Part shown: piece after piece, positions 16,637-24,481 of the stretch
Numbering within the stretch: position 1 is the first letter of the stretch
Layout: each line of letters begins with the position of its first letter
Assembly (NCBI GenBank): GCA_002686595.1
Contig: NYXZ01000111.1
Location: forward strand, 1-36,064
From: Planctomycetota bacterium
GTDB lineage: Bacteria > Planctomycetota > UBA1135 > GCA-002686595
Length of the DNA: 36,064 nucleotides
Reading direction: 5' to 3'
Program-made: the position numbers and the translations under genes
The notes under the pieces: model-generated
Seen by the model: only the letters and a program-made list of their open reading frames with translations
Told to the model about the DNA's origin: nothing
Database searches by the model: none

Positions 16637-17398
16637 CTACTTGAGGGGCCTGATCGATAACCCGCCGGAAGCGCGCAGCTCAATGGCGTAGCTCTGGCCC
16701 GGCCGCATTTCCATAAACGGTGCCTCGCCGTGGATGGCGCGCACGCCGTGTAGAGCCGCCAGGTCAGAGTCGTTGGCGTAATCCCAGAAACGAGCCCAGA
16801 GCTCTGTGAAAAGCGGCTCCGGCAGGGAATCATCGGCAAAGGCCGCTGGGCGGGCGTTAGGGGAATCCAAGGCGAAGCCGGCACTCGGAGCTGTGTCCTC
16901 GCCAAAGACGCGCTTGAAAAGGCACACGGATGTTCCCCGCAGGGCATCCCCGCCTTCGATGAAGTCATCGGCGAATTTGATAACCAGGGCTTCCAGGTAG
17001 ACAAGGCGTCCGTGGACCGAGAAGGTCTGGCCGTCCCCGAGTTGCTCTCCGTCCTCATCCAGCTCCACAAACCGCAGGTGAGTTTCAGTGGGATCCAGCC
17101 GTGATGTGCCGAGCACGTCGATGCGCGCCAGGCGGTGATTGGTCTTGAGCAGGGCCCGCGCCACTTCCAGTTCATCCACGCGCCGCAGCGCCTCGGCTGC
17201 CTCGTGAGCCAGGCGTTCCGACTCCTCTTGAAGTTCATTCACTTCGACCTGTAGCTGCTGCGTTTGCTCACGCAGGCGCGCCGCCTCCAGCTCGCTCCCC
17301 AGTAGCCCTGCCCGCAGGTGCCAACTCCAGCCGCCGAGAATCACCACCAAGCCCGCGAAGACCAGGGTGAAAGTCCATTTGCGCAGTTCCTTGAGCAC
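16637..17398 (-). CDS. Membrane-anchored coiled-coil protein, function unknown
   Basis: 253 residues, ATG. One N-terminal membrane span (TFTLVFAGLVVILGGWSW, residues 9-26) is followed by a heptad-patterned coiled coil, about residues 35-85 (LEAARLREQTQQLQVEVNEL). A globular domain of about 160 residues follows, containing FVELDEDGEQLG and LEALVIKFADDF. The layout, single-pass with a coiled coil and an extracytoplasmic domain, suggests a structural or sensing role in the envelope, but no family was recognised. It is encoded in the same direction as the small protein 61 bases downstream and the hydrolase about 100 bases upstream. Confidence 0.75.
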   Translation of the reverse strand: MLKELRKWTFTLVFAGLVVILGGWSWHLRAGLLGSELEAARLREQTQQLQVEVNELQEESERLAHEAAEALRRVDELEVARALLKTNHRLARIDVLGTSRLDPTETHLRFVELDEDGEQLGDGQTFSVHGRLVYLEALVIKFADDFIEGGDALRGTSVCLFKRVFGEDTAPSAGFALDSPNARPAAFADDSLPEPLFTELWARFWDYANDSDLAALHGVRAIHGEAPFMEMRPGQSYAIELRASGGLSIRPLK

Positions 17399-17497
17399 GG
17401 CTCCAGACTAGCCGCCAAGTTGCTTGAAGTCGCGCCCTTGCTCCATCAATCGGCGGCCCAGTTGGCCTGCAGCGCAGTGCGCTCGCCGCTGTGGGGT

Positions 17498-18253
17498 TCA
17501 GTCATCCGATTGTGGAGGCAAATGGGCCTCCCAGGTGGCAACGGTTTCCACTAGGTTTGCCTGCACTTCGGCCTCGCTCAGGTCGTCTCGCTTGCGGACT
17601 AGGAAGCTGTGGTCGGCGCCGTCGAAGATTGCCAGGGTGGCGGAGCCAGCGTAGCTCTCCAGGGATTTGCCGAGTAAATCCAGTTGGCAGAGACTGTCGC
17701 GGGTTCCCTGCAGGAAGAGGCTAGGCATGGACAGCTTCGGGAAGTGCGCATCTCGCAGCCGCTGTGGCTTGCCAGCGGGGTGGAGCGGATACCCAAAGAG
17801 GATGAGTCCAGCGCAGGTGCTGGAGGCGAAGGGGTGGCTCCCAGGTGGTGTTGCAAGCTCGCGTGCGCCGGCCGCTAGCAGGGTTGAGACACGCCCGCCC
17901 ATGGATTTACCCGAGAGCAAGACAGGGCGCCCGGCGGTGTGCTCCCGCAGGAGCTTGAGAGCGCTCCGGTGGGCAGCGGCCAGGGCCGGTAGGCGGTCCG
18001 GAGGCAAGCGGCGTTCTTCTGCTCGGGCCCGGGCCATGTAGGGGTACTCGAAGCGCATGACCGGGAAGCCAACGGCGGCCAGGCCGGTGGCGATGCTCTC
18101 CATGAACGGGTGTTCCATGGGGGCACCGGCGCCGTGGGCCAGCAGGATGGCCCGGTTGCGCTCTTCCGTGTTAGGGCCCGGGCGATCGAGGATTGCCCGG
18201 GCCTGCGACACCCGCGGGTGGTCGAGTTTGAAGGTGAGCTGCTCGCGCGGCAT
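17498..18253 (-). CDS. Alpha/beta hydrolase (KANL3/Tex30-like)
   Basis: 251 residues from ATG 18253 (MPREQLTFKL). The frame is open further upstream to 18478, but that would run into the divergent methylase gene. Hydrolase-fold features: AILLAHGAGAPMEHPFM near 36-51 (oxyanion region), the nucleophile elbow GKSMGG with Ser117, Asp186 in FLQGTRDSLC, and His215 in DGADHSF, forming a complete triad. The GAGAPMxHPFM signature is typical of the KANL3/Tex30 branch (predicted dienelactone-hydrolase-like enzymes) whose substrates are unknown. Start codons of this gene and the divergent methylase are only about 26 bases apart, so their promoters must overlap. Confidence 0.85.
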   Translation of the reverse strand: MPREQLTFKLDHPRVSQARAILDRPGPNTEERNRAILLAHGAGAPMEHPFMESIATGLAAVGFPVMRFEYPYMARARAEERRLPPDRLPALAAAHRSALKLLREHTAGRPVLLSGKSMGGRVSTLLAAGARELATPPGSHPFASSTCAGLILFGYPLHPAGKPQRLRDAHFPKLSMPSLFLQGTRDSLCQLDLLGKSLESYAGSATLAIFDGADHSFLVRKRDDLSEAEVQANLVETVATWEAHLPPQSDD

Positions 18254-18279
18254 CAGGGCAGGGTACTGACCAGCGGCCC

Positions 18280-19002
18280 GTGCCGTACACTGTGGCGGTG
18301 AAACCCCAACGACACCAGGCACCCAAGCTGCAGACGAGCACCCTTTGGTATCACCCCTCGGCCCAGTATGGAGACGAGGTGCTCGGATTGCGCGGCTACG
18401 AGGGAGCCACGCCACCCTGGGTGATATGGAATTTGCTCGAGCGCTACACGCGGCCAGATGACCTGGTGATCGATCCATTCTGCGGCGGGGGGACGACCCT
18501 CGATGTGGCCAGTAGCCTCGACCGGCGCTCCCAGGGCTTTGACATCTCCCCAGTACGCGAGGACATCGCCCGGGCCGATGCTCGCAACCTGCCGCTGGAA
18601 GACGAAAGCGCCGACTTCGTGTTCATGGATCCGCCCTATTCGACTCACATCAAGTACTCGGACGATCCGAACTGCATCGGGCGTCTGTCTGCCTTCGATG
18701 AGGAGTACTTCGAGGCCCTCGACCGTGTTTTTGCCGAGGCCCAGCGCATCCTGCGCCAGCGGCGTTACCTGGCAGTGTTTGTGGGCGACACCTTCAAGAA
18801 AAAGCGCGGCTTCGTGGGTGTTGGTGCGCGCCTTTTCTTTCACCTGTCCGAGCGTTTTACGGCGGTGGACCAGGTGGCTGTAGTGCGCGGGAATCGCAAG
18901 CTGGAAACGCCGCGCTTCCACAGCGAGGCGGCCAAGGGAAACTTCTTCCTGCGCGGCTTCACGCACCTTCTGATTTTCAAAAAGCAGGACACAGCGGAAT
19001 AG
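18280..19002 (+). CDS. Solitary DNA methyltransferase-fold protein (N4/N6 type, DPPY)
   Basis: 240 residues from GTG 18280; GTGs at 18292 and 18298 are alternatives, and a TACACT hexamer at 18285-18290 would suit a leaderless start at 18298. Seen in order: motif X-like PPWVIWNLLERYTRPDD (45-61), the SAM-binding motif I DPFCGGGTT (65-73), the catalytic motif IV DPPYS (117-121), and FVGDTFKKKRGF further on. The X-I-IV order is that of gamma-type amino-methyltransferases. No target recognition domain or restriction gene is seen, so it is either an orphan DNA adenine/cytosine methylase or a member acting on RNA. Its TAG shares a base with a possible GTG start of the glycosylase gene next to it, so the two are likely co-expressed. 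Confidence 0.82.
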   Translation: MPYTVAVKPQRHQAPKLQTSTLWYHPSAQYGDEVLGLRGYEGATPPWVIWNLLERYTRPDDLVIDPFCGGGTTLDVASSLDRRSQGFDISPVREDIARADARNLPLEDESADFVFMDPPYSTHIKYSDDPNCIGRLSAFDEEYFEALDRVFAEAQRILRQRRYLAVFVGDTFKKKRGFVGVGARLFFHLSERFTAVDQVAVVRGNRKLETPRFHSEAAKGNFFLRGFTHLLIFKKQDTAE

Positions 19003-19007
19003 TGAGC

Positions 19008-19589
19008 ATGCCAGCTGGACAGGCCCGCAAACTGCCCGGCACTTTTTTCACGCGTCCGGCGGAGGTCGTGGCGCGGGACCTCTTGGGGCGTGTCCTGGTC
19101 CACGAGAGCGGGGACGGGCGCGCTTCGGGAGTGATCGTGGAAGCCGAGGCCTACTTGCCAGCGGGGGATCCCGCCAGCCATGCCCAGCGCGGGCCGACGG
19201 CGCGCAATGCCTCCATGTTTCTTGAGGGCGGGCACGCCTATGTCTACCTGATCTATGGCCTGCACCTGTGTTTCAATGTGGTCAGCGGTCGAGCTGGCTC
19301 GGGCGAGGCGGTGCTTATCCGCGCCCTCGAACCTCTGGAGGGTCGGCCCTTGATGGAAGCCCGTCGGGGCCAGCCAATGCTCTGCACTGGGCCCGCCCGC
19401 TTGGTCCAGGCCCTTGGGATTCAGCGTGAACATGACGGTTGCGAGCTGCAAGCGGGCCCGTTGCAGTTGCTGGCTGGATCGCCCGTGCCAAATGGGGCCG
19501 TGGGCCGCGGGCCGCGCATTGGGATCAGCCGCGGCCTGGAACTACCCCTGCGCTTTTTCATCAAGGGCAACCCCTGCATTTCCCGCTGA
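19008..19589 (+). CDS. mpg: 3-Methyladenine DNA glycosylase (AAG/MPG family)
   Basis: 193 residues from ATG 19008; GTG 19002, which shares a base with the preceding TAG, would add two residues. The enzyme excises alkylated and deaminated purines by base flipping, beginning base excision repair. Seen: FFTRPAEVVARDLLGRVLV at 13-31, VIVEAEAYLPAGDPASHA at 42-59 (Glu45/Glu47 region with the catalytic Glu), NASMFLEGGHAYVYLIYGLHLCFNVV, GEAVLIRALEP, and a C-terminal VGRGPRIGIS. All are diagnostic of the AAG family and the length is normal (~190-200). It immediately follows the methylase gene. Confidence 0.93.
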   Translation: MPAGQARKLPGTFFTRPAEVVARDLLGRVLVHESGDGRASGVIVEAEAYLPAGDPASHAQRGPTARNASMFLEGGHAYVYLIYGLHLCFNVVSGRAGSGEAVLIRALEPLEGRPLMEARRGQPMLCTGPARLVQALGIQREHDGCELQAGPLQLLAGSPVPNGAVGRGPRIGISRGLELPLRFFIKGNPCISR

Positions 19590-19630
19590 CCGATTCCCCG
19601 CGCTCTCTCCAAGCGCTAGGTTCGGCGTCC

Positions 19631-20410
19631 ATGAAGGCGTTTGCAGCAATCGGGGTCATGGCCCTCTCTTCTGTACTGGGCGCGGGGTCCGCCTTGGCCA
19701 GCGAAGTTGCGGGCGGCGGCCCGCTGCCGCCTGACTCCGCCGAGCTGGGCTGGAAGGCCAGCGGCAGCCTGGGACTTTCCACGGCCACGGGAAACACGGA
19801 GAAACGTTCCATGAATGCGGTCTTCGACGCTGAGCTGCGCCGCGAGCGCGATCGCGTCAGCACCGGCTGCTGGTGGCGCTATGCCGACCAGGAAAACGCC
19901 AGCACCGGGGAGACGGATCTCACCGAACGCAAGAGCGGCATCAAGGGCAAGTACGACCGCTTCGTCAGCGAGCGTACCTACTGGTTGCTGAACGCGGGCC
20001 TGGATGGGGACAAGCTGGCGGGTCTTGACCGCCGCACGACCGCCGGCCTGGGCCTCGGCTATCAGTTCGAGGAGAGCGACAAGTGGACGGCCTCCGCGGA
20101 GCTGGGCCTCAACTGGTTTCAGGAGATTTTCGCAGCGGCGGAAGACCAGGAGTACATGACCCTGCGTCTAGCTGGCAAGTGGGAGCGAAAAAACGCCGGG
20201 GACTGGACCCTCTCCCAGAGCGCCGAGCTTTTCCCCAGTGTCGAGGATTCCGATGACATTTACAGCAAGCTCGATTCCCGGTTGCGCTACGACCTGAGCG
20301 AAAAGCTCTACGGTCAACTGCAATGGGTGGTGGACTGGGACAACACTCCCGCCGACGCCCAAGAGCGCCTGGATCAGACCTGGCTGTTCACCGTGGGATG
20401 GAGCCTGTAA
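19631..20410 (+). CDS. DUF481/YdiY-like outer-membrane beta-barrel protein
   Basis: 259 residues from ATG 19631 (MKAFAAIGVM). The open frame begins earlier, at 19439, but overlaps the glycosylase gene and lacks a signal peptide there. The signal peptide ends with a good ALA-S cleavage site near residue 24. The rest is alternating aromatic/polar beta-strands characteristic of DUF481 (GNTEKRSMNAVFDAELRRERD, RTTAGLGLGYQFEESDKWTASAELGL, DSRLRYDLSEKLYGQLQWVVDWD), ending in a short strand and terminal Leu suited to outer-membrane insertion. Function unknown. It lies 18 bases upstream of the metal transporter fusion, so co-transcription is likely. Confidence 0.85.
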   Translation: MKAFAAIGVMALSSVLGAGSALASEVAGGGPLPPDSAELGWKASGSLGLSTATGNTEKRSMNAVFDAELRRERDRVSTGCWWRYADQENASTGETDLTERKSGIKGKYDRFVSERTYWLLNAGLDGDKLAGLDRRTTAGLGLGYQFEESDKWTASAELGLNWFQEIFAAAEDQEYMTLRLAGKWERKNAGDWTLSQSAELFPSVEDSDDIYSKLDSRLRYDLSEKLYGQLQWVVDWDNTPADAQERLDQTWLFTVGWSL

Positions 20411-20428
20411 CCGACACGTCGACGAGCC

Positions 20429-22261
20429 ATGTCAGATCCCCAGCAGTTGGCCGGCGCCCTCTTTCTGGCTGCCCTGGTGGGCGGCCTGCCCCTCTTCTTC
20501 CGGCGCTGGACCGAGCGCGGCCTGCACGGTTTCGTAGCCCTGGCCGCCGGGGTCTTCCTGGGCAGTATCTTCCTGCACCTCTTGCCGGAACTCGTGGGGG
20601 TCGGCGCCGGTGAAGAGCACCTGGGGCACGGGCACCCAGTCAGCCCAGCCTCTTCCTTATTAGGAGGCCTGGCGCCCTGGGGAGCCCTTCTGGGCGGCTT
20701 CCTGCTCCTGTTGGTCATCGAGAAGAGCGGCCTGGCGCGCAGCGCCGACGCCGATCAGCACCAGGTCCTGTGGTCCGCCACGACCCTCGGCCTCAGCCTG
20801 CATGCCCTGACCACCGGCGTGGGCCTTTCGGCCCTGGCCACCGGCGCCCCGTCCAGCAGTCCCACCCTGGGACCCCTGTTCCTGGCCGTGCTCCTGCACA
20901 AGGCCGTGGAGACGTTTTCCCTGGCAACGGTCATGCGCCTCGGTGGCCTGGGCGTGAAGCAGACCTGTCTGGGCGTGACGCTCTTCGCCCTAGTGACGCC
21001 CGTCGGTCTCTTGGCCGGCGGAGGCCTACTCGCCGCCCACCCGGACCTCTTCCCCCTGGCCCTGGGTTTCGCCGCCGGCACCTTCCTCTATGTCTCCTTC
21101 CTCGACCTTCTGCCGGAAGTCTTCCACGGCGAGGGCGAACGCCGGCGCAATATCTCCTTGGTCGGCCTGGGCCTGGCCCTGACCGCCATCCCCCTGCCGC
21201 AACTCGAATCACAGGGCACCTTCGCCCGCGCTGTCCTGGACGAGGGCCTGGGTGTCTTCACCAGCATGGCCCCCTTTCTCCTGCTCGGATTCCTGGCGGC
21301 TGGCATCGTCTCGCGCTTCCTGAAACCCGGCAGCATCTCCCGGCTCCTGGCCGGTGACGACGCGGCTTCGGTGGCCCGCGCCTCTATCATCGGCGCGCCC
21401 CTGCCCCTGTGTTCCTGTTCGGTCTTGCCCGTGGCCGCCACCCTGCGCCAGAGCGGAGCCAGCCGCGGCGCCACCTCCGCCTTCCTGATTGCCACGCCGG
21501 AAACCGGAGTCGATTCGGTGACGGTCACCGCCGCCCTGCTCGATCCGATCCTGACCGTCGTGCGCCCCCTGGCCGCCATCCTCTCCGCCTTCGTGACCGG
21601 CACCCTGGTCAACCTGTTCCTGAAGAAGCACCCGGCCCGTGAAGCAGCTGACGAGGATGTCCAGCTCGGAGGCGACTGTTGCGCCGCCGAAGAAGCCCAC
21701 GACCATCCCCAGCCCACGGGCTTCCTGCGCGGCGCCCTGCACCACGGTTTCGTGGAGGTCCTCGACGACCTGACGCCGCTCCTCTTGGCGGGTCTGGCGG
21801 CCTCCGCCATTCTCTCGGCCCTGCTCCCCGCCAGCCTCTTGGCTTCCCCGACAGCCCAGGGCTTGTCGGGTCATCTGATCATGCTGGCCGTGGGCATTCC
21901 GATTTACGTCTGCGCCGCTGCCTCCACGCCCATCGCCGCCTCCCTGGTACTGAAGGGACTCAGCCCCGGCGCGGCCCTGGTCTTCCTGTTGGCCAGCCCC
22001 GCCACCAATCTCGGTTCCCTGGCGGTCCTGACGCGCATCCTGGGACGGGGAGCGGCCATCGTGCACCTCGCGGCCCTGGCCGCCGTCACCTTGGCTCTGG
22101 GCTTGGCAGTGGACTGGCTGTACACCGCCTGTGGCTGGACCGCCTTCGCGCGTTTGGGGGGCGAACACGAAATGCTGCCGGCCTGGCTGACCAATGCCAG
22201 CGCCGTGCTGCTGGCAGTCCTGATGGCGCTCTCCCTGCTCAGGTCCCGGACGAGCCCATGA
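20429..22261 (+). CDS. ZIP metal transporter fused to an SO_0444/ArsP-like permease
   Basis: 610 residues, ATG. Residues 1-255 form a ZIP-type transporter: HLLPELV near 50-56, SLHALTTGVGLSAL with His125, LLHKAVETFSL with His157 and Glu161 (the positions of ZIP metal ligands), and SFLDLLPEVFH at 223-233. A short His-rich loop (HLGHGH, 64-69) fits zinc binding. Residues 265-610 form a permease of the PF03773/SO_0444 type: GAPLPLCSCSVLPVAATLRQSGASRGATSAF with Cys328-x-Cys330, then ATPETGVDS, a soluble linker with Cys417-Cys418 and HDH, and a second half ending in CAAASTPIA (Cys494). SO_0444 relatives are implicated in copper/zinc or arsenic export, whereas ZIPs import divalent metals. Joining both in one chain is unusual. 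The last 23 bases overlap the 3' end of fabI. Confidence 0.9.
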   Translation: MSDPQQLAGALFLAALVGGLPLFFRRWTERGLHGFVALAAGVFLGSIFLHLLPELVGVGAGEEHLGHGHPVSPASSLLGGLAPWGALLGGFLLLLVIEKSGLARSADADQHQVLWSATTLGLSLHALTTGVGLSALATGAPSSSPTLGPLFLAVLLHKAVETFSLATVMRLGGLGVKQTCLGVTLFALVTPVGLLAGGGLLAAHPDLFPLALGFAAGTFLYVSFLDLLPEVFHGEGERRRNISLVGLGLALTAIPLPQLESQGTFARAVLDEGLGVFTSMAPFLLLGFLAAGIVSRFLKPGSISRLLAGDDAASVARASIIGAPLPLCSCSVLPVAATLRQSGASRGATSAFLIATPETGVDSVTVTAALLDPILTVVRPLAAILSAFVTGTLVNLFLKKHPAREAADEDVQLGGDCCAAEEAHDHPQPTGFLRGALHHGFVEVLDDLTPLLLAGLAASAILSALLPASLLASPTAQGLSGHLIMLAVGIPIYVCAAASTPIAASLVLKGLSPGAALVFLLASPATNLGSLAVLTRILGRGAAIVHLAALAAVTLALGLAVDWLYTACGWTAFARLGGEHEMLPAWLTNASAVLLAVLMALSLLRSRTSP

Positions 22262-23021
22262 TGTGGAAACCGGCGTCCACGAAGATCGTGGAACCGGTGA
22301 TGCCGCTGCCGTGGGGACCGCACAGGAAGAGGCAGGTGTCGCCCACTTCCTCGGCGGTCACATTGCGCCGCAGGGGCGCGATCTCCGCAATGCGTTCCAC
22401 CATGGAGGAGAAGTCCTTGACGCCAGAGGCGGAGAGCGTGCGGATCGGTCCGGCGCTAATGGCGTTGACGCGAATACCCCGCGGCCCCAGGTCAGCGGCC
22501 AGATAGCGCACGCTGGCCTCCAGGGCTGCCTTGGCGATGCCCATCACGTTGTAGTTGCGCACGACCCGTTCGGAGCCGATGTAGGTCAAGGTGCAAATGG
22601 AACCCTCGCGGCCTTCCATGAGCGGCAGGGCGCGGCGCGTGATGGCCGTCAGGGAGTAGGCGGACACCTCGTGGGCCAACATGTAGCCGTCCTTGCTGGT
22701 GTGGTAGAAGTCGCCCTGGAGTTCGTCGCGTTTGGCAAAGGCCACGGCGTGGACGACGGTGTCCAGGTAGCCGAACTCGTCGGCGATGACCTTGAAGGCC
22801 GCATCCACATCCTCGGGCTTGGTCACATCGCAGGGCACAACGATGGAACCTTCGACCTCCGCCGCCAGGGCGCGCACATTCTGCTCCAGGCGTTCGCCCA
22901 CATAGGTGAAGCACAGGCGCATCCCAGCGTCCGCCAGGGAGCGGGCGCAGGCCCAGGCCAGGGAACGCTTGTTGGCGACGCCGAAGATGACGCCGGTTTT
23001 GCCAGCGAGGAGTTTTTCCAT
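22239..23021 (-). CDS. fabI: Enoyl-[acyl-carrier-protein] reductase [NADH] FabI
   Basis: 260 residues from ATG 23021 (MEKLLAGKTG). The enzyme carries out the last reduction in each cycle of type II fatty acid synthesis, using NADH, and is the target of triclosan-type inhibitors. Seen: GKTGVIFGVANKRSLAWACA (NAD-binding, 7-26), HAVAFAKRDELQGDFY (91-106), and the catalytic tyrosines Tyr147 (TYIGSERV) and Tyr157 with Lys164 (Y-x6-K in NYNVMGIAKAALEASVRY), matching E. coli Tyr146, Tyr156 and Lys163. The end GSTIFVDAGFHIMG is typical. Upstream lies a 426-base gap, so it has its own promoter. Confidence 0.96.
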   Translation of the reverse strand: MEKLLAGKTGVIFGVANKRSLAWACARSLADAGMRLCFTYVGERLEQNVRALAAEVEGSIVVPCDVTKPEDVDAAFKVIADEFGYLDTVVHAVAFAKRDELQGDFYHTSKDGYMLAHEVSAYSLTAITRRALPLMEGREGSICTLTYIGSERVVRNYNVMGIAKAALEASVRYLAADLGPRGIRVNAISAGPIRTLSASGVKDFSSMVERIAEIAPLRRNVTAEEVGDTCLFLCGPHGSGITGSTIFVDAGFHIMGSSGT

Positions 23022-23447
23022 GGGGACGGGAGCCGCTCTTGGGCTCGAAACAATGGGGTGAGCGGAGTGGGCGCGGGGAGAGGTCTGGAGGCGAGCGCTG
23101 GTCGGTACGGTGGGCGCCGACCAGGGCGGAGCATAAGCAGGCGGCAGGTGGCGATCCACGCCGCCCTGCGCCTTCCTCCGACTTCAGAAGTGGGGAATCC
23201 AGGCGACGCCCTGGGGCCCGAGGTGAAATGCGGCGGAGTCAGCGCTCCTTCGCTGAATCGTAATAGCAAGCCTAAGTTTGGTTGCCCTAGAGCGTTAGGG
23301 TACTTACCCCCGCGAGCGAAGGCGCCGCGAGGGACCAGGGGTATTCGCCCTAAGAGCCGGGAAAGGTGAATTCCCTATCCTGCTTGATCTTGGAGCCAAG
23401 CCCGGAGCAGTGAGGTTCCCGGTCGAGGTCCAGAGAAGGAGCCTTCC
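23022..23447. other. Divergent intergenic region between fabI and the regulator operon
   Basis: 426 bases without a supportable gene; it must hold promoters for fabI (minus) and the three-gene operon (plus). Seen: an inverted repeat CCCTA-6-TAGGG at 23285-23300; a similar GCCCTAAGAG at 23347-23356 echoing GCCCTAGAG at 23284-23292, a possible pair of sites; and an excellent AAGGAG Shine-Dalgarno at 23436-23441, six bases before the ATG at 23448. I found no convincing -35/-10 pair, tRNA or terminator by eye. Confidence 0.5.
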
Positions 23448-24110
23448 ATGAACAAAACGATGCGGGTGCGCTCGGACGAACGGGGAGTTCGTTGGCGCGC
23501 CATACTGTCCGGGGCGAGTTCGCGGGTCGTCTTGAGTCGCCTTGTGAACCACGATCCCCTGGGCCTGGCGGAGGTGGTGGCTGAGCGCTTGGAGGCCGGC
23601 GCCTGGCTCTTGGATGGAGAGCGTGTCCTGTTGCGTTCAGTGGCCCTGTGCGCCCGCCGCGCCAGTCGCTATCACGGTCGCCCGGAGCTGTCGAACTGGT
23701 TGGCCAACCTGGTGGACGAGGCCGTGGGGCAGATTATCGACGAAGACGGTCAAGCGGAGCTGACCGGGGCGGCTCGGGAGCCAGCGGTCTATCGTGACCT
23801 GGCCCTGCCCCTGGGCCTGGAGCCGACGGCCATGGGGGCGGCTTGCAGTGCATTCAATGGGCGCCCCCGGGAGGAACGCCGGGCCTTCTTCAGCTTGGTC
23901 CTCGCCGGTCTGTCCCTGGACGAGGCCGCGGCCCGGGATTCGGAGGCTCCCACGGCCCTCGCCCGCCGGGCGCGACGGGCCTTGGATGCGATTATGGGTG
24001 GGGCCGTGGACGATTGCGGCGGGCTACCCGGCCAGTTGAATCTCCTTGCCGAGGGCGAGAGCGGCGCCGGTTTCTCGCAACTTGAGAGCTCCCTGGGAAC
24101 CGCGCCATGA
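23448..24110 (+). CDS. Degenerate sigma-70-family-like protein
   Basis: 220 residues, ATG with the best Shine-Dalgarno in the window. I see resemblance, not identity, to ECF-type sigma factors. Residues 63-98 (SVALCARRASRYHGRPELSNWLANLVDEAVGQIID) resemble the region 2 pattern 'fRGesSlrtWLyrIarN'. Residues 140-182 (PREERRAFFSLVLAGLSLDEAAARDSEAPTALARRARRALDAI) resemble the region 4 helix-turn-helix pattern 'lp.reRevf.l..veGlsy.EIAe.lg.p.gTVksRl.RAr..L'. The C-terminal 35 residues are Gly/Ala-rich. It may be a divergent sigma factor, a non-transcribing paralogue, or a coincidental helical regulator. The stop overlaps the next ATG (ATGA). Confidence 0.5.
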   Translation: MNKTMRVRSDERGVRWRAILSGASSRVVLSRLVNHDPLGLAEVVAERLEAGAWLLDGERVLLRSVALCARRASRYHGRPELSNWLANLVDEAVGQIIDEDGQAELTGAAREPAVYRDLALPLGLEPTAMGAACSAFNGRPREERRAFFSLVLAGLSLDEAAARDSEAPTALARRARRALDAIMGGAVDDCGGLPGQLNLLAEGESGAGFSQLESSLGTAP

Positions 24111-24481
24111 ATGACCGCTTGGACCTGGAGCGACGCCTGATCGAGGCCAAACTGTCAGAACTCGTGCCCCGCGGTGAGCGACCTCCCGCCATGCCCGGGG
24201 CTGGGACGGCCCAGGGCGAGTTGAGTTATCTCCATGGCAAGGAGCTGGGTTTGTTGGCGGCGGAGGCGGAGAGGGTGCTCTCGGCGGCGGCGGAGCTCGG
24301 CCCGAGTGCCCGCGCCGAGTTGGATTTACGGGCGCGCGTATGGCTAGTGGCTTGGAATGCGGAGCGCGGGGAATACGCAGGTGCCGAGCCCCGCGTCCTG
24401 GCGCGTTTGGAGGAGTTGAGGCGGGGTTTGGAGTACCTGCTACAGGGAGAAGATGGGGGCAGCCATGCGTCAAGCTGCTGA
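24107..24481 (+). CDS. Small helical protein between sigma-like and AAA+ regulators
   Basis: 124 residues; its ATG overlaps the stop of the sigma-like gene, and its last 29 bases overlap the start of the next gene. Charged and leucine-rich: residues 1-20 (MNDRLDLERRLIEAKLSELV) and 37-115 are predicted helices; no membrane span, no cysteine motif. By position it could be an anti-sigma-like or adaptor protein, but the sequence itself shows nothing specific. Confidence 0.6.
   Translation: MNDRLDLERRLIEAKLSELVPRGERPPAMPGAGTAQGELSYLHGKELGLLAAEAERVLSAAAELGPSARAELDLRARVWLVAWNAERGEYAGAEPRVLARLEELRRGLEYLLQGEDGGSHASSC

Noticed and set aside
18280-19589. Restriction-modification system
   Set aside because: The methylase has no target recognition domain and no restriction endonuclease gene nearby; the neighbour is a repair glycosylase.
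19439-19630. N-terminal extension of the DUF481 protein into the glycosylase gene
   Set aside because: The extension overlaps the glycosylase coding region and would bury the signal peptide that starts at 19631.
21209-22168. 319-codon minus-strand frame within the transporter fusion
   Set aside because: Gln/Gly-rich antisense shadow; the plus frame has membrane spans and conserved Cys/His motifs.
20429-22261. Plain ArsP arsenic permease
   Set aside because: The first 255 residues are ZIP-like, and the permease part fits the CSC-bearing SO_0444 type; arsenic specificity is not supported by neighbours.
23022-23447. tRNA or small RNA gene in the fabI-regulator gap
   Set aside because: No cloverleaf with a T-loop GTTCRA and matching acceptor arms was found by eye, and no terminator hairpin.
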